This document shows positions 32,449 through 43,824 of a DNA stretch of 64,000 bases, in pieces. Position 1 is the stretch's first letter; every line of letters starts with the position of its first letter. The position numbers were made by a program, and so were the translations under genes. The DNA is from Vanessa cardui. Taxonomy: Eukaryota; Arthropoda; Insecta; Lepidoptera; Nymphalidae. The stretch lies in NCBI RefSeq assembly GCF_905220365.1, contig NC_061131.1, positions 930,001 to 994,000 of the forward strand, written 5' to 3'. The notes beneath the pieces are model-generated. The model saw nothing but the letters and a program-made list of their open reading frames with translations, was not told the DNA's origin and did no database searches.

Positions 32449-33090
32449 TACTTGGTGGTAGGCTTTGGTGACAGCCTGTTTGGGTAAGAAATACTCATTA
32501 CAAAGAAACCACAATATTCCAAATAGTGTTATAGTTCGAAAGGTTAATGAGCCAGTATTACAGGCACAAATTCAAAATATACTTTATTCAAGTAGGCTTT
32601 TATAAGCACTTTTGAATTGCCATTTAACTATACTTAGTGATGCTACTGTACAACCCGCACAGTCGTACATAAGCTTACTTCAGGAATAACGCAGTAAAAC
32701 TCTTCACTTTTTACACTGATACTTTATTCTATTCATTTTGGACTGAAGACACAAACATTTCTCGAACATCAGTATTTACAACAATACCAAATGCTAGCGC
32801 TATTTAATTTCGGTACAGTGACATCTATTATATAAATCATAAAACGTATTAGAAATGACTTTAAACTAAATACTTTTTGCACAGCTCTGATCTGACGTTG
32901 TATCTAAAAACTTACGCACAATGATATAGATCAAACTATAGTGATTATACAGCTACCATCGGTTTGGAATGTAAATTCTAAAACTTAGTAGTTAGTACCA
33001 GAAACGTAACATCGCAAAGTTCATGATACATTGATGATGTAAGGCATGGCTGAAAATACTTATGGCTGATTTCTATGGACAAGAAACGTA
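32449..33090 (+). repeat. Repeat family P split by nested insertions
   Basis: The left part (TTGGTGGTAGGCTTTGGTGA.. CAGGCACAA) ends at 32571 and the right part (ACATCGCAAAGTTCATGATA, TTGATGATGTAAGGCATGG) resumes near 33004. Between them lies a minus-strand LINE family L tail, itself interrupted. Confidence 0.75.
32572..33003 (-). repeat. LINE family L tail nested in family P, interrupted by an unknown insert (about 32645-32940)
   Basis: The reverse complement of the tail (TTCAAAATATACTTTATTCA, AGTAGGCTTTTATAAGCACT, TTTTGAATTGCC) is at 32573-32630. The next expected block, GCTACCATCGGTTTGGAATG, appears only at 32950. The roughly 300 bp between are of unknown origin, with GTGATGCTAC on the left and GTGAT..CAGCTACC on the right suggesting an insertion at GCTAC. 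Confidence 0.65.
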
Positions 33091-33119
33091 GTCATTTATG
33101 AGATGGCACTTTTGCTTTA

Positions 33120-33165
33120 CAAAGGTCCTTTTTGTAAAAGCCCACACGAATAAAACATATTTTAT
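33120..33165 (+). repeat. LINE family L, short tail fragment
   Basis: TTTTTGTAAAAGCCCACACG then AATAAAACATATTTTA corresponds to the final part of the family. Confidence 0.5.
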
Positions 33166-33169
33166 AGAA

Positions 33170-34160
33170 CGTCCATTTCGGCACCGCCTAATGTTCTAAT
33201 CAATAATGTTTTAACATGAAGTATTTGTGTACCAGTATTTTAAATACATATGTGATATAAAGCTCTTAAGATAAATAAACTAATTTATTTCCAAAAAATG
33301 CAAAATCTTGACTTATATTATTAACAATTACAAAATTTAAATCAAACAATAATTATAACTTAAATTAATCAAATAATCAACCTTTAATTTCAAAAAAATT
33401 TAAATCATAGTTGTCATGGAACGACGTCTATAAGTTACGAAAGCCGAGAAGCTAAAGCCCCTTGAGCGGGTAGGCAACTATTTTTATAGTTATGACGTCA
33501 CGGCAACGTATTCAAATTATTGAGGTTTGCTGATAATATTGTGTTGTGCATAAATTATGAAATAAATAATAATAAATTAATCAATACCATCAAGATTTTT
33601 CCATGTATTTTCCTTTAATTCTGTCGTTTTATTCACCACTGGCATCCTCATTTCCTGACTGGCATTGATATTTCGTACGTTCACGCCGTCTCATTTATCG
33701 TTGACGAAGGCATTATATTTGGCATTTTAAGGATGATGAATAGATTATGAGGGTCTATTTTCGCCTCAGTTGGCGTTTAAGTGTCAATAGTAAATTATTT
33801 AAACCGATAAGTAATAACCTTTATTTCAAATTTAATTATTGTATAATAACAAAATAGGTTTTTACCTTGAATTTCTTATAAGAAAATTATTGTCTAAAAA
33901 TATCACGAGAATTTGAAAATCGAATTAGTATTGTTTGAGTTATGTACGTAGATGAGGAGTAGGGAAAATTTACATATTAAACAAGAGAATCTTTGAAATG
34001 TCCTTTCCGTAATCAATCTAATTTGTTATATAATATATTTTATATAGTCAAATTTTATTTTTCTTCTACGGTACACTTTTGTTAAGATCAATAATATTCG
34101 GGTTCGACAACGGTTTAAACGCTTCTTGGTAATAAAATGCTAATATAGGCATTCATTACC
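33170..34160. other. No recognised feature
   Basis: AT-rich; one TGACGTCA at 33493-33500 within a less AT-rich stretch at 33415-33510 that I cannot assign. Confidence 0.45.
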
Positions 34161-34164
34161 ATCA

Positions 34165-34430
34165 AAATAATTCCCAAAAATGGTCGAGCTCCTGGCTGAC
34201 GTTAAATATCTTCTGTCCAAACAATATTGACGTACTGAGAGCAACTATCGTAGACGGGTTTTCCGAACCAACTTAGGACCTTTAAGAAAATAGTCTACTT
34301 TTTCCTCAAAGGCCTGCTAAGTCTATTGCAAATGACCATAGGCAGTCCATGGCAGGCGGTGGAACTAGTGCCAGTCCATCAGTTGAGCCTCCCTACTCTC
34401 ATCTGCCAACTATATCTTTAAAACAAACTC
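34165..34430 (+). pseudogene. Decayed Jockey-type LINE 3' end
   Basis: CCGAACCAACTTAGGACCTT and the following AAGAAAATAGTCTACTTTTT encode the degraded RTFKKR-YSFLKGR-like end, and CCATCAGTTGAGCCTCCCTA then CTCATCTGCCAACTATAT matches the tail at 13040-13080. Heavily mutated. Confidence 0.65.
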
Positions 34431-35065
34431 GTAATAAGGAGTTGTAAGTACACGTTTTTACTAGACTGTATTTTAACCAGTAGTACCACTTACCTTTTTA
34501 ATAAAACATGCAACTAATCTTTTGTGGCAGTCGCCTCTTTGGCGTAGGCTTCCTCAAGCTTCCTCCAGTTTTTTCTATCTCGAGATTAAGAATGAAGATG
34601 TTTTGGATACAAGCGGTTAAATCGCCAGGGTCGTTAACGAAGTAATGAAGTCGGTTCATAATTACAATCCGTTTATAGTTTTCTCTAGTCTAAGAACACC
34701 CCACACTTACCAATATATTGAATTTATTTAATAAGCGAACTTTAACTCTTTGATAAATTGTGTAATAGAACATGTTATGACGTGTAGTATAAAGTATACA
34801 TTATTACGTATACATATATTATATGAGCATGAAACATGCTAATAGTAACACATTTGTTTCTTTACATAACCCAGCATGAAACGAGGAAATCGCTTACACG
34901 CTTACGCTTACGCTTACGCTTACTGTGTGTCGCGAATATATTCACAAATCGGGATAACTTAATGCCCCAGTAAACCCACGTGGATCATTAGTTTAGTAAA
35001 TTTATAGCTCTTGATACTCGCTGTTAGTAAGAATTATTAGGAACATATTCATTGGGTAGTGTAGA
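34430..35065. other. Unassigned; contains (TTACGC)n at 34892-34922
   Basis: A hexamer tandem repeat of about five units (CGCTTACACGCTTACGCTTACG..). It is not the insect telomere repeat TTAGG. The remaining sequence is AT-rich without assignable elements. Confidence 0.5.
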
Positions 35066-35071
35066 TAAATA

Positions 35072-35309
35072 ATAATAAATAAATATTGGACAACATCACA
35101 TACATTACTCTGAGCCCAATGTAAGTAGCTAAAGCACTTGTGTTATGGAAAATCAGTAGTAACGACGTTACCACATACACCCAGACCCAAGACAACATAG
35201 AAAACTAATGAATTTTCTACATCGACTCGGCCGGGAATCGAAACCGAGATCTTTGAGTGGCGTACCCATGAAATCACGTGTACACTCTTTTCGACCACGG
35301 AGGTCGTCA
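35072..35309 (-). repeat. Second tRNA-derived SINE family (S2), minus strand
   Basis: Near full-length: AAATATTGGACAACATCACA at the tail side, GTAACGACGTTACCACATAC, and the head with CGGCCGGGAATCGAAACCG and CGACCACGGAGGTCGTC. The B box is slightly mutated. Confidence 0.87.
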
Positions 35310-35584
35310 ATATATTATTTATTTTAATCAAAGTAGGTATATCGTGAATGTGAAATATCTATAATATGACACATAGTTTGTAATTTTATTGAGATATATA
35401 GATCGAAACCTGTGTACAACTTGGACTGCAGTTTGAACATGATAACTGCTAAGGTCAAAATGTTTATAATTGCAGCAAGTTATGCTAAATTAATTCATTC
35501 AGTGGCTTTTCTATCTCATTGAGTGCCTCGATCTGATCAGTTCAACACAGGTCGACCCGATAAAAAAAATATTGGGTTTATCTA

Positions 35585-35800
35585 TAAAATTTCTCTGTAA
35601 CAGCCAGGAGGCTGTGAATTGGTCGTATTGGATTTTTCGTCCCATTGGATTATAAAAGTGACGGAATAAAAAATTCGGCTGTATTTGTCTACGGCTTGTG
35701 CATGTCCATGTGTGATTGGCTGGTCTCCCTTAAGGTTGCCGCCGTATCAGAAACCGGTCTGGACGAGATCTTCAAAATTAACAGTCTATTCATTTCTTCC
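35585..35800 (+). repeat. Interspersed repeat or LINE 3' end, family Q
   Basis: GTCGTATTGGATTTTTCGTCC, CATTGGATTATAAAAGTGACGG, GTGCATGTCCATGTGTGATTGGC and CTCCCTTAAGGTTGCCGCCG resemble a 3' region seen often in lepidopteran genomes. Only one copy is in the window, so family membership rests on recollection. The ORFs here are not supported. Confidence 0.5.
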
Positions 35801-36062
35801 TCCTCTTCCTCTTGTCACTTTGAGGAAAAGGTTTACAGCATATTCCACCAAGCTGCTCCAATGCGACTTAGTGGATACACATTTGGTAAATTCCGTTGAA
35901 ATTAGTCACAGACAGGTTTCCTCACGATGTTTCCTTTATCGATAAGCACGATGAATTATAAACACAAATTAAGCACGTGAAAATTCAGTAGCACGTCTGA
36001 GTTTGAACACGTAATCATCGCTTAAGACAAACGCATTCTCGCCTCTAGGCCATCTTGGCTCA
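35800..36062 (-). repeat. tRNA-derived SINE (Metulj-like), diverged
   Basis: Minus-strand copy without its tail: CACTTTGAGGAAAAGGTTTA, ATTCCACCAAGCTGCTCCAATG, CAGGTTTCCTCACGATG, and a damaged head at 35990-36060. Confidence 0.8.
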
Positions 36063-36064
36063 TC

Positions 36065-36785
36065 AATTAATCTCAATTGTCTTGTTGAGAACATTATTTT
36101 GAGAAAATTGTGTCGCAAATAATCTTTACTTTTATATTAATGTATAGTAAATAAACGCAATAAATACCTGAATGATGATGTTCTATTTAAGATCTCAAAT
36201 GTTCTACTATAATATTTTGATATATCCTAAAATTGCATAAGCTATGGAACATCAAAGTGTCTTCGATACCACACCGTTACCGATTTAATAAATAGATAAA
36301 TGACATATGAAAAAGATTATAATTATACTCAATGATGAAAATCAAGTAACAATATAAATAAATCAATTACAGTTTCCAAAAAGTAATCAATAATACCACC
36401 ATGTTTTTGCTCCTGTTAAAAAAATATAGCAAATTCTCTTAAGGAAATAATTTTTTTAAAAAATTATCAGGAAGATTTTTTTTAATCGCATTGTCGTATT
36501 AAGTGCTTAAAACAAAAGCCAATTTTTACCCAAGTGCCTTAAACACAACGTGTAAACATAATTTTAGAATGTTAATTGAATGCCGGGCGTTTAGCACTTG
36601 CACATAGTAATTTACATTGTAATACTATGTTGTCCTTAACACCTCATACAGTGATAGGGCAACGCTATTAAATTTGATAAACAGTTTTAGAGCTAAATTG
36701 CTGTCACTTTGAATGGTTATTTTTATTACTGAAAGTATTTAAAATGGGATATTGATCAAGTTTTTTTTAATTTGGTAAAGTTCTA
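36065..36785. other. No recognised feature
   Basis: AT-rich without assignable elements. Confidence 0.5.
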
Positions 36786-36787
36786 TT

Positions 36788-36957
36788 TTTCGACATTATC
36801 TACGAATGTCTTGTTCACGATACTGAAAATTGCGGATAGATGTTGACGGCATTACCTACGAGAAAGGTAGTAGTCCGATATGGACACTTCTAATGCCGGC
36901 AACATCTACCCACAAGCTTCAGTTTCGTGAACAAGACATTCGAAGATAGTGTCGAAA
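36788..36957. mobile_element. Hairpin MITE, family M3
   Basis: A 170-bp near-palindrome: arms of about 67 bp (36788-36854 and 36891-36957) starting TTTCGACATTATCTACGAATG and ending in its near complement, with about ten mismatches, around a 36-nt centre that has its own small stem (CCTAC..GTAG). No ORF. Single copy in this window. Confidence 0.8.
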
Positions 36958-36959
36958 TA

Positions 36960-38035
36960 TCGATCTCCAAAAGATTTCATAGTTAACATGTATGTAATAT
37001 TATATTTTAAGGGGTCACTACTAGGGCTAAAACATTGTCTTCTCTATTAAGTTTTTCTACTTATACTCTACCACACCGTTTCATTGCGGGATTTTCGATA
37101 CACAATATGTGATAGATTATCATTTGATACATGTATGTAGGTTTTTGTACGATATTTTCACGTCATACCTCACACGAAACAAAAAGGCACATGGAAACTC
37201 AGATAGTGTCTAGATTTTTAATACATGAAAGTCAAAGAGATTACTTTTTGCCACAAATTATATAAAACCAATTAAAATGAGTCGTGTTTAAGTTCGTACA
37301 CGTCTATTAAGCCACATACAACGTGTGTTGATTCAAGTAATAAAGTTAGTTCAAAGTTTTAATTGGTATTTTATTTACCAGAGGTGAACTTTACCGATAA
37401 CATCTGTAAATGTATGTACGTTCTAGTCATTAACCGCACACTTAAGTTACGAAGAACATTAGAATTCAATCTTTAACGAGAATATCTTTAATCGTACCTT
37501 TAGTATACACTCTTGATTATTTTGTTACTTAGTTTACAATTTAATGTGAAATAATTCGCTATATTTTAATTTGGTGATGCCAAAGTTAAAAAATATGATT
37601 CAATCAGAGTTTTGCTCTATTTATATCACAGCTATTAATGTTATTGCTATTTAATGTAAAAAATATTGTAAATTCATTGTGACGCAACTATAAGTATTTC
37701 TATTGTGTTAAATACGGGATGTTTTGAATTGATTTATCAAATAGTTTCTCATTCAACATTATAAATAGATCGGCCATTTCTCTTTTGTATATTGAAACGA
37801 GATTTATTAAAAGAATTACCACAAAATAACAGAAACAAAAAATACTATGAAAATAACCAAAATAAACGTATCGCTTAGACTTCTCAATCAGTTAGAGCTA
37901 TCAGTTAGTTGTCTAACTTTTCCGAACGTTGAGCTAAGTCTAGAAATCTAATGAGGATTCCACTAAAGATAAGAATCTAATTTTATTTCTAACAGCACTA
38001 AAGTATCGGTTACATCAAGATCATTACTGTTTAAT
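36960..38035. other. No recognised feature
   Basis: AT-rich. A stretch at 37120-37160 faintly resembles the AGGTTTCCTCACGATGTTTTC block of the SINE but is too weak to call. Confidence 0.4.
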
Positions 38036-38039
38036 GATA

Positions 38040-38320
38040 TTTTGCTTTCCAATCTTAAGTAGGCCAAAATTTTTAATGTTTTAAGCATTCAAAACGAACT
38101 CTGTTGTAAACCATTAGAGTATCATAGAATCGAAGATGATCATTTGTATATACTATAAATAGAAAAGGACCTAAAATTGATCCTTGTGGGAATCATTTTT
38201 AGCACAAATTCAGAAGACTTTATACCTTACTTCTATTAAACAATCTTATTGGACTTTTTGACTTAAGTATGAAGTAATTGTATAACGAGCTTTACTTTTA
38301 ACCACCGCTGACCAACGCTT
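38040..38320 (-). pseudogene. LINE reverse transcriptase core fragment
   Basis: Read on the minus strand from about 38195 downwards, one frame gives PQGSILGPFLF followed by IVYTND, the conserved motif just ahead of the RT catalytic YADD block, then a decayed stretch with stops. Upstream (38200-38260) a NRSKV-like piece fits the preceding RT region but in a shifted frame with stops. The catalytic YADD itself was not found. It is an old, broken copy; the motif is shared by CR1, L2 and Jockey-type LINEs, so the clade is open. Confidence 0.7.
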
Positions 38321-38324
38321 CCTA

Positions 38325-38865
38325 CAATCGAAACTGCCGATTAGCATACAGAGTACATAGACCTATTCACCCTGGGCAGTGCACTTAAACATCTTTCAAG
38401 GGCACTCTGATAGTAGATTGATACTAAAAATTATGACTGCAAAATCATTTCCTTACAAAACAACCGTGTGTTAATGATGGAACATCTTCTTTAGGCCAAG
38501 GAGAAACATAATTTAGATGACAGATCATGACATGACAGATGGTGTCACTTGAAAATAATGCGCTTAAATTCTAATGGCAAAATTAAATCCATCGCAAACA
38601 CGTTTCCCTTTTCTTATCAGTAATCGTTGGGATTATGAAAAATGTTCGTAACAAAAAATGTGGCTACACAGATTCTTGACATAAAAAGTTGTAACAACTT
38701 CTGATGTATGATCAGCCGTTTTCTCTCGAAAAGTACTTTTATATTTCATACAAAAATGTCTCAGTTCGAGGGTTTTTCAAGGGGATGTTTACATACTTGT
38801 CATTATTAGCATGGATTCTGGATATTGTAATAACGAATAAACTAAACAATAATAAGTAATACACG
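38325..38865. other. No recognised feature
   Basis: Mixed AT-rich DNA; could include more decayed LINE sequence, but none was recognised. Confidence 0.4.
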
Positions 38866-38868
38866 TCA

Positions 38869-38902
38869 TCTAGGAGCTGACATGGCCCAGTGGTTAGAGC
38901 AG
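38869..38902 (+). repeat. tRNA-derived SINE, head-only fragment
   Basis: AGGAGCTGACATGGCCCAGT then GGTTAGAGCAG: the A box part of the Metulj-like SINE, then unrelated sequence. Confidence 0.7.
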
Positions 38903-38989
38903 AAATTTACAGTATGTTAATGTGATGTAATGTAAAGAGAAGCGACTTTTCATTGTTCTAATACAGTATTTATGTTTTCATAATTCCAG

Positions 38990-39062
38990 GAGCTTTAGAA
39001 GAAGTCGAAGAAAGATTTCTCACAGTAAATCCATCGCCCCACGCCACTGTAATGTTTTCGTG
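38990..39062 (+). CDS. Possible small terminal exon (weak)
   Basis: A pyrimidine-rich tract ends in TTTTCATAATTCCAG, a good splice acceptor. The following phase reads ALEEVEERFLTVNPSPHATV and three more codons to a TGA at 39060-39062. Composition is less AT-rich than the flanks. Alternatively a donor-like GTAAAT within CACAGTAAATCC (about 39023) would make it a very short internal exon. No upstream exon was identified, and chance is a serious alternative. Confidence 0.2.
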
Positions 39063-39272
39063 ACCTTGCCCTTTAGGTCTCTTACTCGCAAGTATACCGG
39101 TATCGTTTAACGTTGCGAAAAATGAAAGACTCGGATACTATTGCATTTAAAGTTTACATGACTTGACCTTCACTGTGATACCATTACCACTTACATTTAT
39201 CGAGTACTGTTTATAACATGAAGAATTAAATATTTAATGAGTAGTATCTTCATAACAGGTAAAATATAGCAG

Positions 39273-39458
39273 ACTAGTAGTCGCCCGAGGCTTCGCTCCT
39301 GTCTTAGAGTATTGGTTGTGATATGTCAGGCAAAAATGTCTATGTCCTTTTTTAGAGTTCATGTCTGCTTCGTACCAAATTTCCTCAAAATCGGTCCAGC
39401 GGTTTGGTTGTAAAAGAGCGTCAGACAGAGTTACGTTCACATTTATAATATTAATATA
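39273..39458 (+). repeat. ACTAG-type repeat, family B, near complete
   Basis: ACTAGTAGTCGCCCGAGGCT start, GGTTGTGATATGTCAGGCAAA, TTTTAGAGTTCATGTCTGCT, CATACCAAATTTC-type block, AATCGGTCCAGCGGTTTGG, GCGTCAGACAGAGTTACG and ATTTATAATATTAATATA end. The minus-strand ORF at 39234-39440 is a shadow. Confidence 0.85.
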
Positions 39459-39459
39459 T

Positions 39460-40030
39460 ATTCATATATAGTTTTTTTGTAACATTCATTATTAAATAAA
39501 TATTGTCAAATGTCCAGTATTTAAAAAGATTTTCATTTTACTGCTCCGTTTCGTGGTTCGAGGCGTGGTATATACGATGGCATACAAATAGTCAAATAAT
39601 ATCTTTAAAAAAACCATAATTTTTTTATTAATTTCGCTGTCTAACGCAAAAGGATTTTATAATGAGAGCGCTAGCTCTTGAATGGGTTCAAACTAAAACA
39701 TAAACAAACCTTACAGCTTTGAACTAACATAACATTATAATAAATATATTCCAATAAAGTCAATGTGTTAAAATTTAAATTAAAATCCTTTGAATCATAT
39801 AGATATACATATGGACATTTTGTTTATATTTGCTACCGGTTGTATTGACTTTTAGTCATTTCACATTCAACTCGAAACATTTTGGTGCAAATAAAAAAAA
39901 ATCATTACAATATTTAAATAATGAGTGTTGTTTCTTCTATTGTAAAATTATATTTAATACACAGACATATCTTTGTTGCACTACAACAAACTAGTTTGCG
40001 GTCAAAACGCTTTAAGAACAATATATACTT
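39460..40030. other. No recognised feature
   Basis: AT-rich sequence without assignable elements. Confidence 0.5.
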
Positions 40031-40036
40031 TATAAT

Positions 40037-40317
40037 AGAGCCGAGATGGCCCAGTGGTTAGAACGCGTGCATCTTAACCGATTATTGCGGGTTCAAACCC
40101 AGGCAAGCACCACTATACATATGTGCTTAATTTGTGTTTATAATTCATCTCGTGCTCGGCGGTGAAGGAAAACATCTTGAGGAAACCTGCATGTGTCTAA
40201 TTTTATCGAAATTCTGCCACATGTGCTTTCCACCAATCCGCATTGGATCAGCGGGGTGGAATATGGTTTAAACCCTCTCCTTAATGGAAGAGGAGGTCTT
40301 ATCCCAACAGCAGGATT
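40037..40317 (+). repeat. tRNA-derived SINE, subfamily 2
   Basis: Intact A box and B box (GGTTCAAACCC). The 3' part carries CTCCTTAATGGAAGAGGAGG instead of CTCCTCAAAGGGAGAGGAGG, a variant shared with 46337-46618 and 55127-55382. The tail itself is lost. Confidence 0.9.
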
Positions 40318-40319
40318 TT

Positions 40320-40855
40320 TTGGAACCTTTTTTATACTTACTATATTTCAATGGAAGGTTAATATAAACACCTTCGATTTATGTATTCCTTACTATTCGC
40401 TACTAGTTCATACTAATTCTTGCCCGCAGCTTTACTCGCATGGAAATAGATTATATTACCTGAAATTTCATACCTATTTCACCCCCATAGGGATATAATT
40501 TCCAAAAATCCTTTCTTAATGGGTGCGTAATCGATAAAATTACTATAGTCGTCAATTTTCAAGGCCCTAACTTAGTTTATGATTAATCATCAAAATATGC
40601 TATTAACTTCCAAAGCTCCAATAACAATATGGCCGACAACCAAAAGGCTATTATTTCACGAATCCAAAATCTTGACAAACGGTGTCATTTCAATTCAAGG
40701 TCAAATCGTTTATTTATTATAAGTCCTCCTGCCATCGAAATCGAATCAACAACATAGTAACAAAACTACAGAAACAAGCCAATAAATAAACAGCAACGAA
40801 TTAACGCTAGAATTAATAGCCGAAAGAGATTCGTTTTCGAAAAGCATGCATCAAT
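40320..40855. other. No recognised feature
   Basis: AT-rich sequence. An ORF at 40193-40498 starts inside the SINE and is not supported. Confidence 0.45.
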
Positions 40856-40859
40856 GAAT

Positions 40860-41135
40860 CACGAGCCTTATTCCATTGTAATAAGCAAAAGCGATCGTCA
40901 AAACAAGTTGAGGCTGAGTGGGGGCAAGCTCTTGCGCAGTGTGACGCGAACCCGCGCGTATTGTACGCGGTTTTAACGATATAATAACACTAAATCGATA
41001 AAGAATCGCAGTGAAAGTAACGAGATTGTTATTAGTGATAGGTGATTCGTATCGATGTACAAAATCGATTGTCGATTTCGATTATCTCGATACACTACGG
41101 TAGGTGAAATGGTTACCGCTTATTCATATCGATAT
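40860..41135. promoter_or_regulatory. Candidate promoter or enhancer: CpG-rich block with clustered CGAT motifs
   Basis: A short GC-rich core (TGCGCAGTGTGACGCGAACC, CGCGCGTATTGTACGCGG, 40933-40972) is followed by a series of ATCGAT/ATCGATA-type sites (about 40993, 41050, 41066, 41128) resembling the Drosophila DRE. No SINE, LINE or ACTAG family overlaps it. A TCGCAGTGA initiator-like sequence is at about 41006. No coding exon was identified beside it, so the gene it might serve is unknown. Confidence 0.35.
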
Positions 41136-41139
41136 TTAT

Positions 41140-42100
41140 ATGCAAGTGATTTTAGTCTTTAGAATCGTGTATTATAGTTTAAAATTGCATGCGAATACAT
41201 CATTAACATCTAATGATGACTTATCTATTGAATATATTGTAATGAGTAAGAACATGAATCGATCTTGATAGTTTAGTATTTAAGGTATTAATTATGTTAG
41301 AGAATTATCAAAACTAGTTGTTTGAACGACTAGAGTGTCTTCACTATAAAAAGCTTTGATATTTAAATAATAATAAATGAAAGAATACAATTTGATTAAA
41401 TAATGTACTTAGTTGTTGTAGAGATTATTTAATTTTGAATTAAATGATGTAGGCAAAAATTGCTCCCTCTGGGGTATTCATTGAAATGTAAATACTTAGT
41501 AATTTAATTGATTTTTTGTTTCTTTAACCAGAAGTTTTATCGGTGATCTCTTCCGTATGTGATGAAGGTCAGATCCGTATGGAAGGGATTGGACTTACTC
41601 GTTTTGTTTATACAGAGATTTCAAGGTTTGATCAGTGGTGATTAGTCGAAATTCAACCGTAACCGTATGGAATAAACTCTAAATTCGTTTGAATACTGAA
41701 ATACGTTTTTAAGGGATAGTGGTTTTAAATTTTCGGTTATTTTATATGTTGATCAAATAAAATCGTTCATCGTTTTTAAATATTGTTTTTTTGTGGTGAT
41801 CGGTATAATATAAGCTCGCTTCGAGATTTTATTTATTTTTGTTTTTTTATTTATTTGGGATATGAAGGCAAACATGCCATTTTCCCGATACTAAAGCTGT
41901 TCGATGTTTTTTAATCAACATACCTGTACCATTTTTTCATGCCTTTTTTGGACATATTTACATAGTCCGATTTCTCGAAAGTCCTGAAATGGATCCAAAT
42001 TTAGTTGCCGAACGATATTACCGGTTTAAACCCATAAAAGTATCTAGAGATCGTATCGATAACTATCTAGGATCAGAACTAAAATAAAAAAGGCATTTGT
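41140..42100. other. No recognised feature
   Basis: AT-rich, not obviously repetitive. It could be intron if the preceding block is a promoter. Confidence 0.4.
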
Positions 42101-42104
42101 GAGT

Positions 42105-42500
42105 CTCGTGCACTGAGTGTTCCGTAATGCCACAGAATATAAAAAGATTTACTAGTTTTTTTTCCTGTACTCTGCAAGATCGTGTGTCTTGCCAAATTTC
42201 ATGATTATAGGTCAAAGGAAATTAGTCTATATTGGTTTTGATTCCCTTTGTGAAAGAATTCGAAACACGACACAAACGCCAATAGCTTTTGATTACGTAA
42301 AAACCTTCGATTTTTCACAGCTCTGGACGAACGTGGCAACGGAATTTCGCTATTTGTCTCAATTTTATACCTATTCTTGTTCTTTTTCTATACTTTCTTG
42401 AGGCTTGATGAACAGACAGACAAACGGAAAACGAAGACGAAGATATCTTATATGGGTTCCTTTTTTCATTAGAGGTACGAATCCCTAAAAATTAACAATC
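42105..42500 (+). repeat. Interspersed repeat with ACGGAACCCTAAA-type 3' end
   Basis: CTTGCCAAATTTCATGATTA, GGTTTTGATTCCCTTTGTGA, an ACAGACAGACAAACGGAAAAC run, and GGGTTCCTTTTTTCATTAGA then GGTACGAATCCCTAAAAATT. This pattern is recurrent in lepidopteran genomes as a dispersed repeat; class uncertain. The ORF at 42189-42401 is not a gene. Confidence 0.65.
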
Positions 42501-42504
42501 TCCA

Positions 42505-43820
42505 GAGTATATCTGTGGATGTCTTAGGCATCCACTTTGCTGTTTTCATCTGTGAAGTCCGTGATGGCCATAACCATTCTCAGACGATCCTCAGTAAATT
42601 TTGCTTATAATTATTTTATAACTAAAATGAGCAAATGAAAATTCATAGTAACTAGTTTTTTGAATAAAAGATTTTCGGTTAAGACTAATTAAGTATTCAA
42701 TAAATATGAAAATTAAACTAAACCAAAATGAAGACCCTGTAAAATAGAATTTAATTAATATTAAATAGTTCGATTAAAACTAAATCTGAAAACGTCTAGA
42801 CTAGACCTTCGATAATTTATTAATTGGAAACTCATTAATAAATAAAAATGCCCTGCATGTAATGCATCACGAAACATATAAAACCTACTTACTGAAACTT
42901 GGTCAGCAGCTAGAAAGAGGCGAACAAGATTCCAATTAAATAGACGGCATTCCGTAATTTCCGCTCTTCGAATACCTAAAGTAGGTATTCTAAAGCAAGA
43001 TTTTTTATCGTAATTAAGTGATAGTTGCGGAAAGATATTTTAAAACTAAATGTTTAAAATTAGAGTAAATTAAACACTTTCGTATAGGCCGGAAACCTAT
43101 CTTCCGGTCTTGCAGATGTCTATTTTCAATCATACGAGCCTCTTGGCCGTTTAACTCCAAATCATATCATAATTAAAAAATATTAATTTGCGTCACATAA
43201 AATTTGACATGTATTACAATAATATTTTGTAGAACCTTTGTAGGTTTTATGTAATTCCCAATATTATTGACGCATTTTCCTTGTAAGAAATGGTTAGTAA
43301 ATTCCTAATACCGCCAATGTGTATGGGTTTTGGCGGTAAGTTCGAACAGGTGGCCTATAAATTTGCCAGATCGCATACCTATTTTGTTATTATAAATTTT
43401 TTCTAAATAAAACTTAATATATCTATAACAATTTTGGTATACGAAATGTATGTCTATAGTTTAGTAAAGTATTCTATAAATATAAAAAAAATATGACTAG
43501 AGTCTACTTTTTATTAAGCATTTATTCGACTGTATTGTCAACAGCATCGCAAATCTTTTCACAGCCAAGTCTTAGGTATCCAAGCAAGTGAGTAAAATCA
43601 ACTCTCTCCTCTCTCAAAAATACTTTTAAGATACCTTCAGCCGCCTTACAGTTTGAACAATACTTGACTATAATGACTTATGGACCAAGACTTCACGCCC
43701 CAACGAGCGGCGCTAGATTAGATAGAAACAGGTGTATGTAATGGACAATGTTAAAAGTTTATGATATCATAGAATCATCAAGCTAGTTTAATATTATACT
43801 AAATTAAAACTTTAAAGCAA
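42505..43820. other. No recognised feature
   Basis: AT-rich DNA with no assignable element. Confidence 0.5.
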
Positions 43821-43824
43821 TATC

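Noticed and set aside
34892..34922. Possible telomere-like repeat
   Set aside because: The unit is TTACGC, not the insect TTAGG, and only about five units are present.
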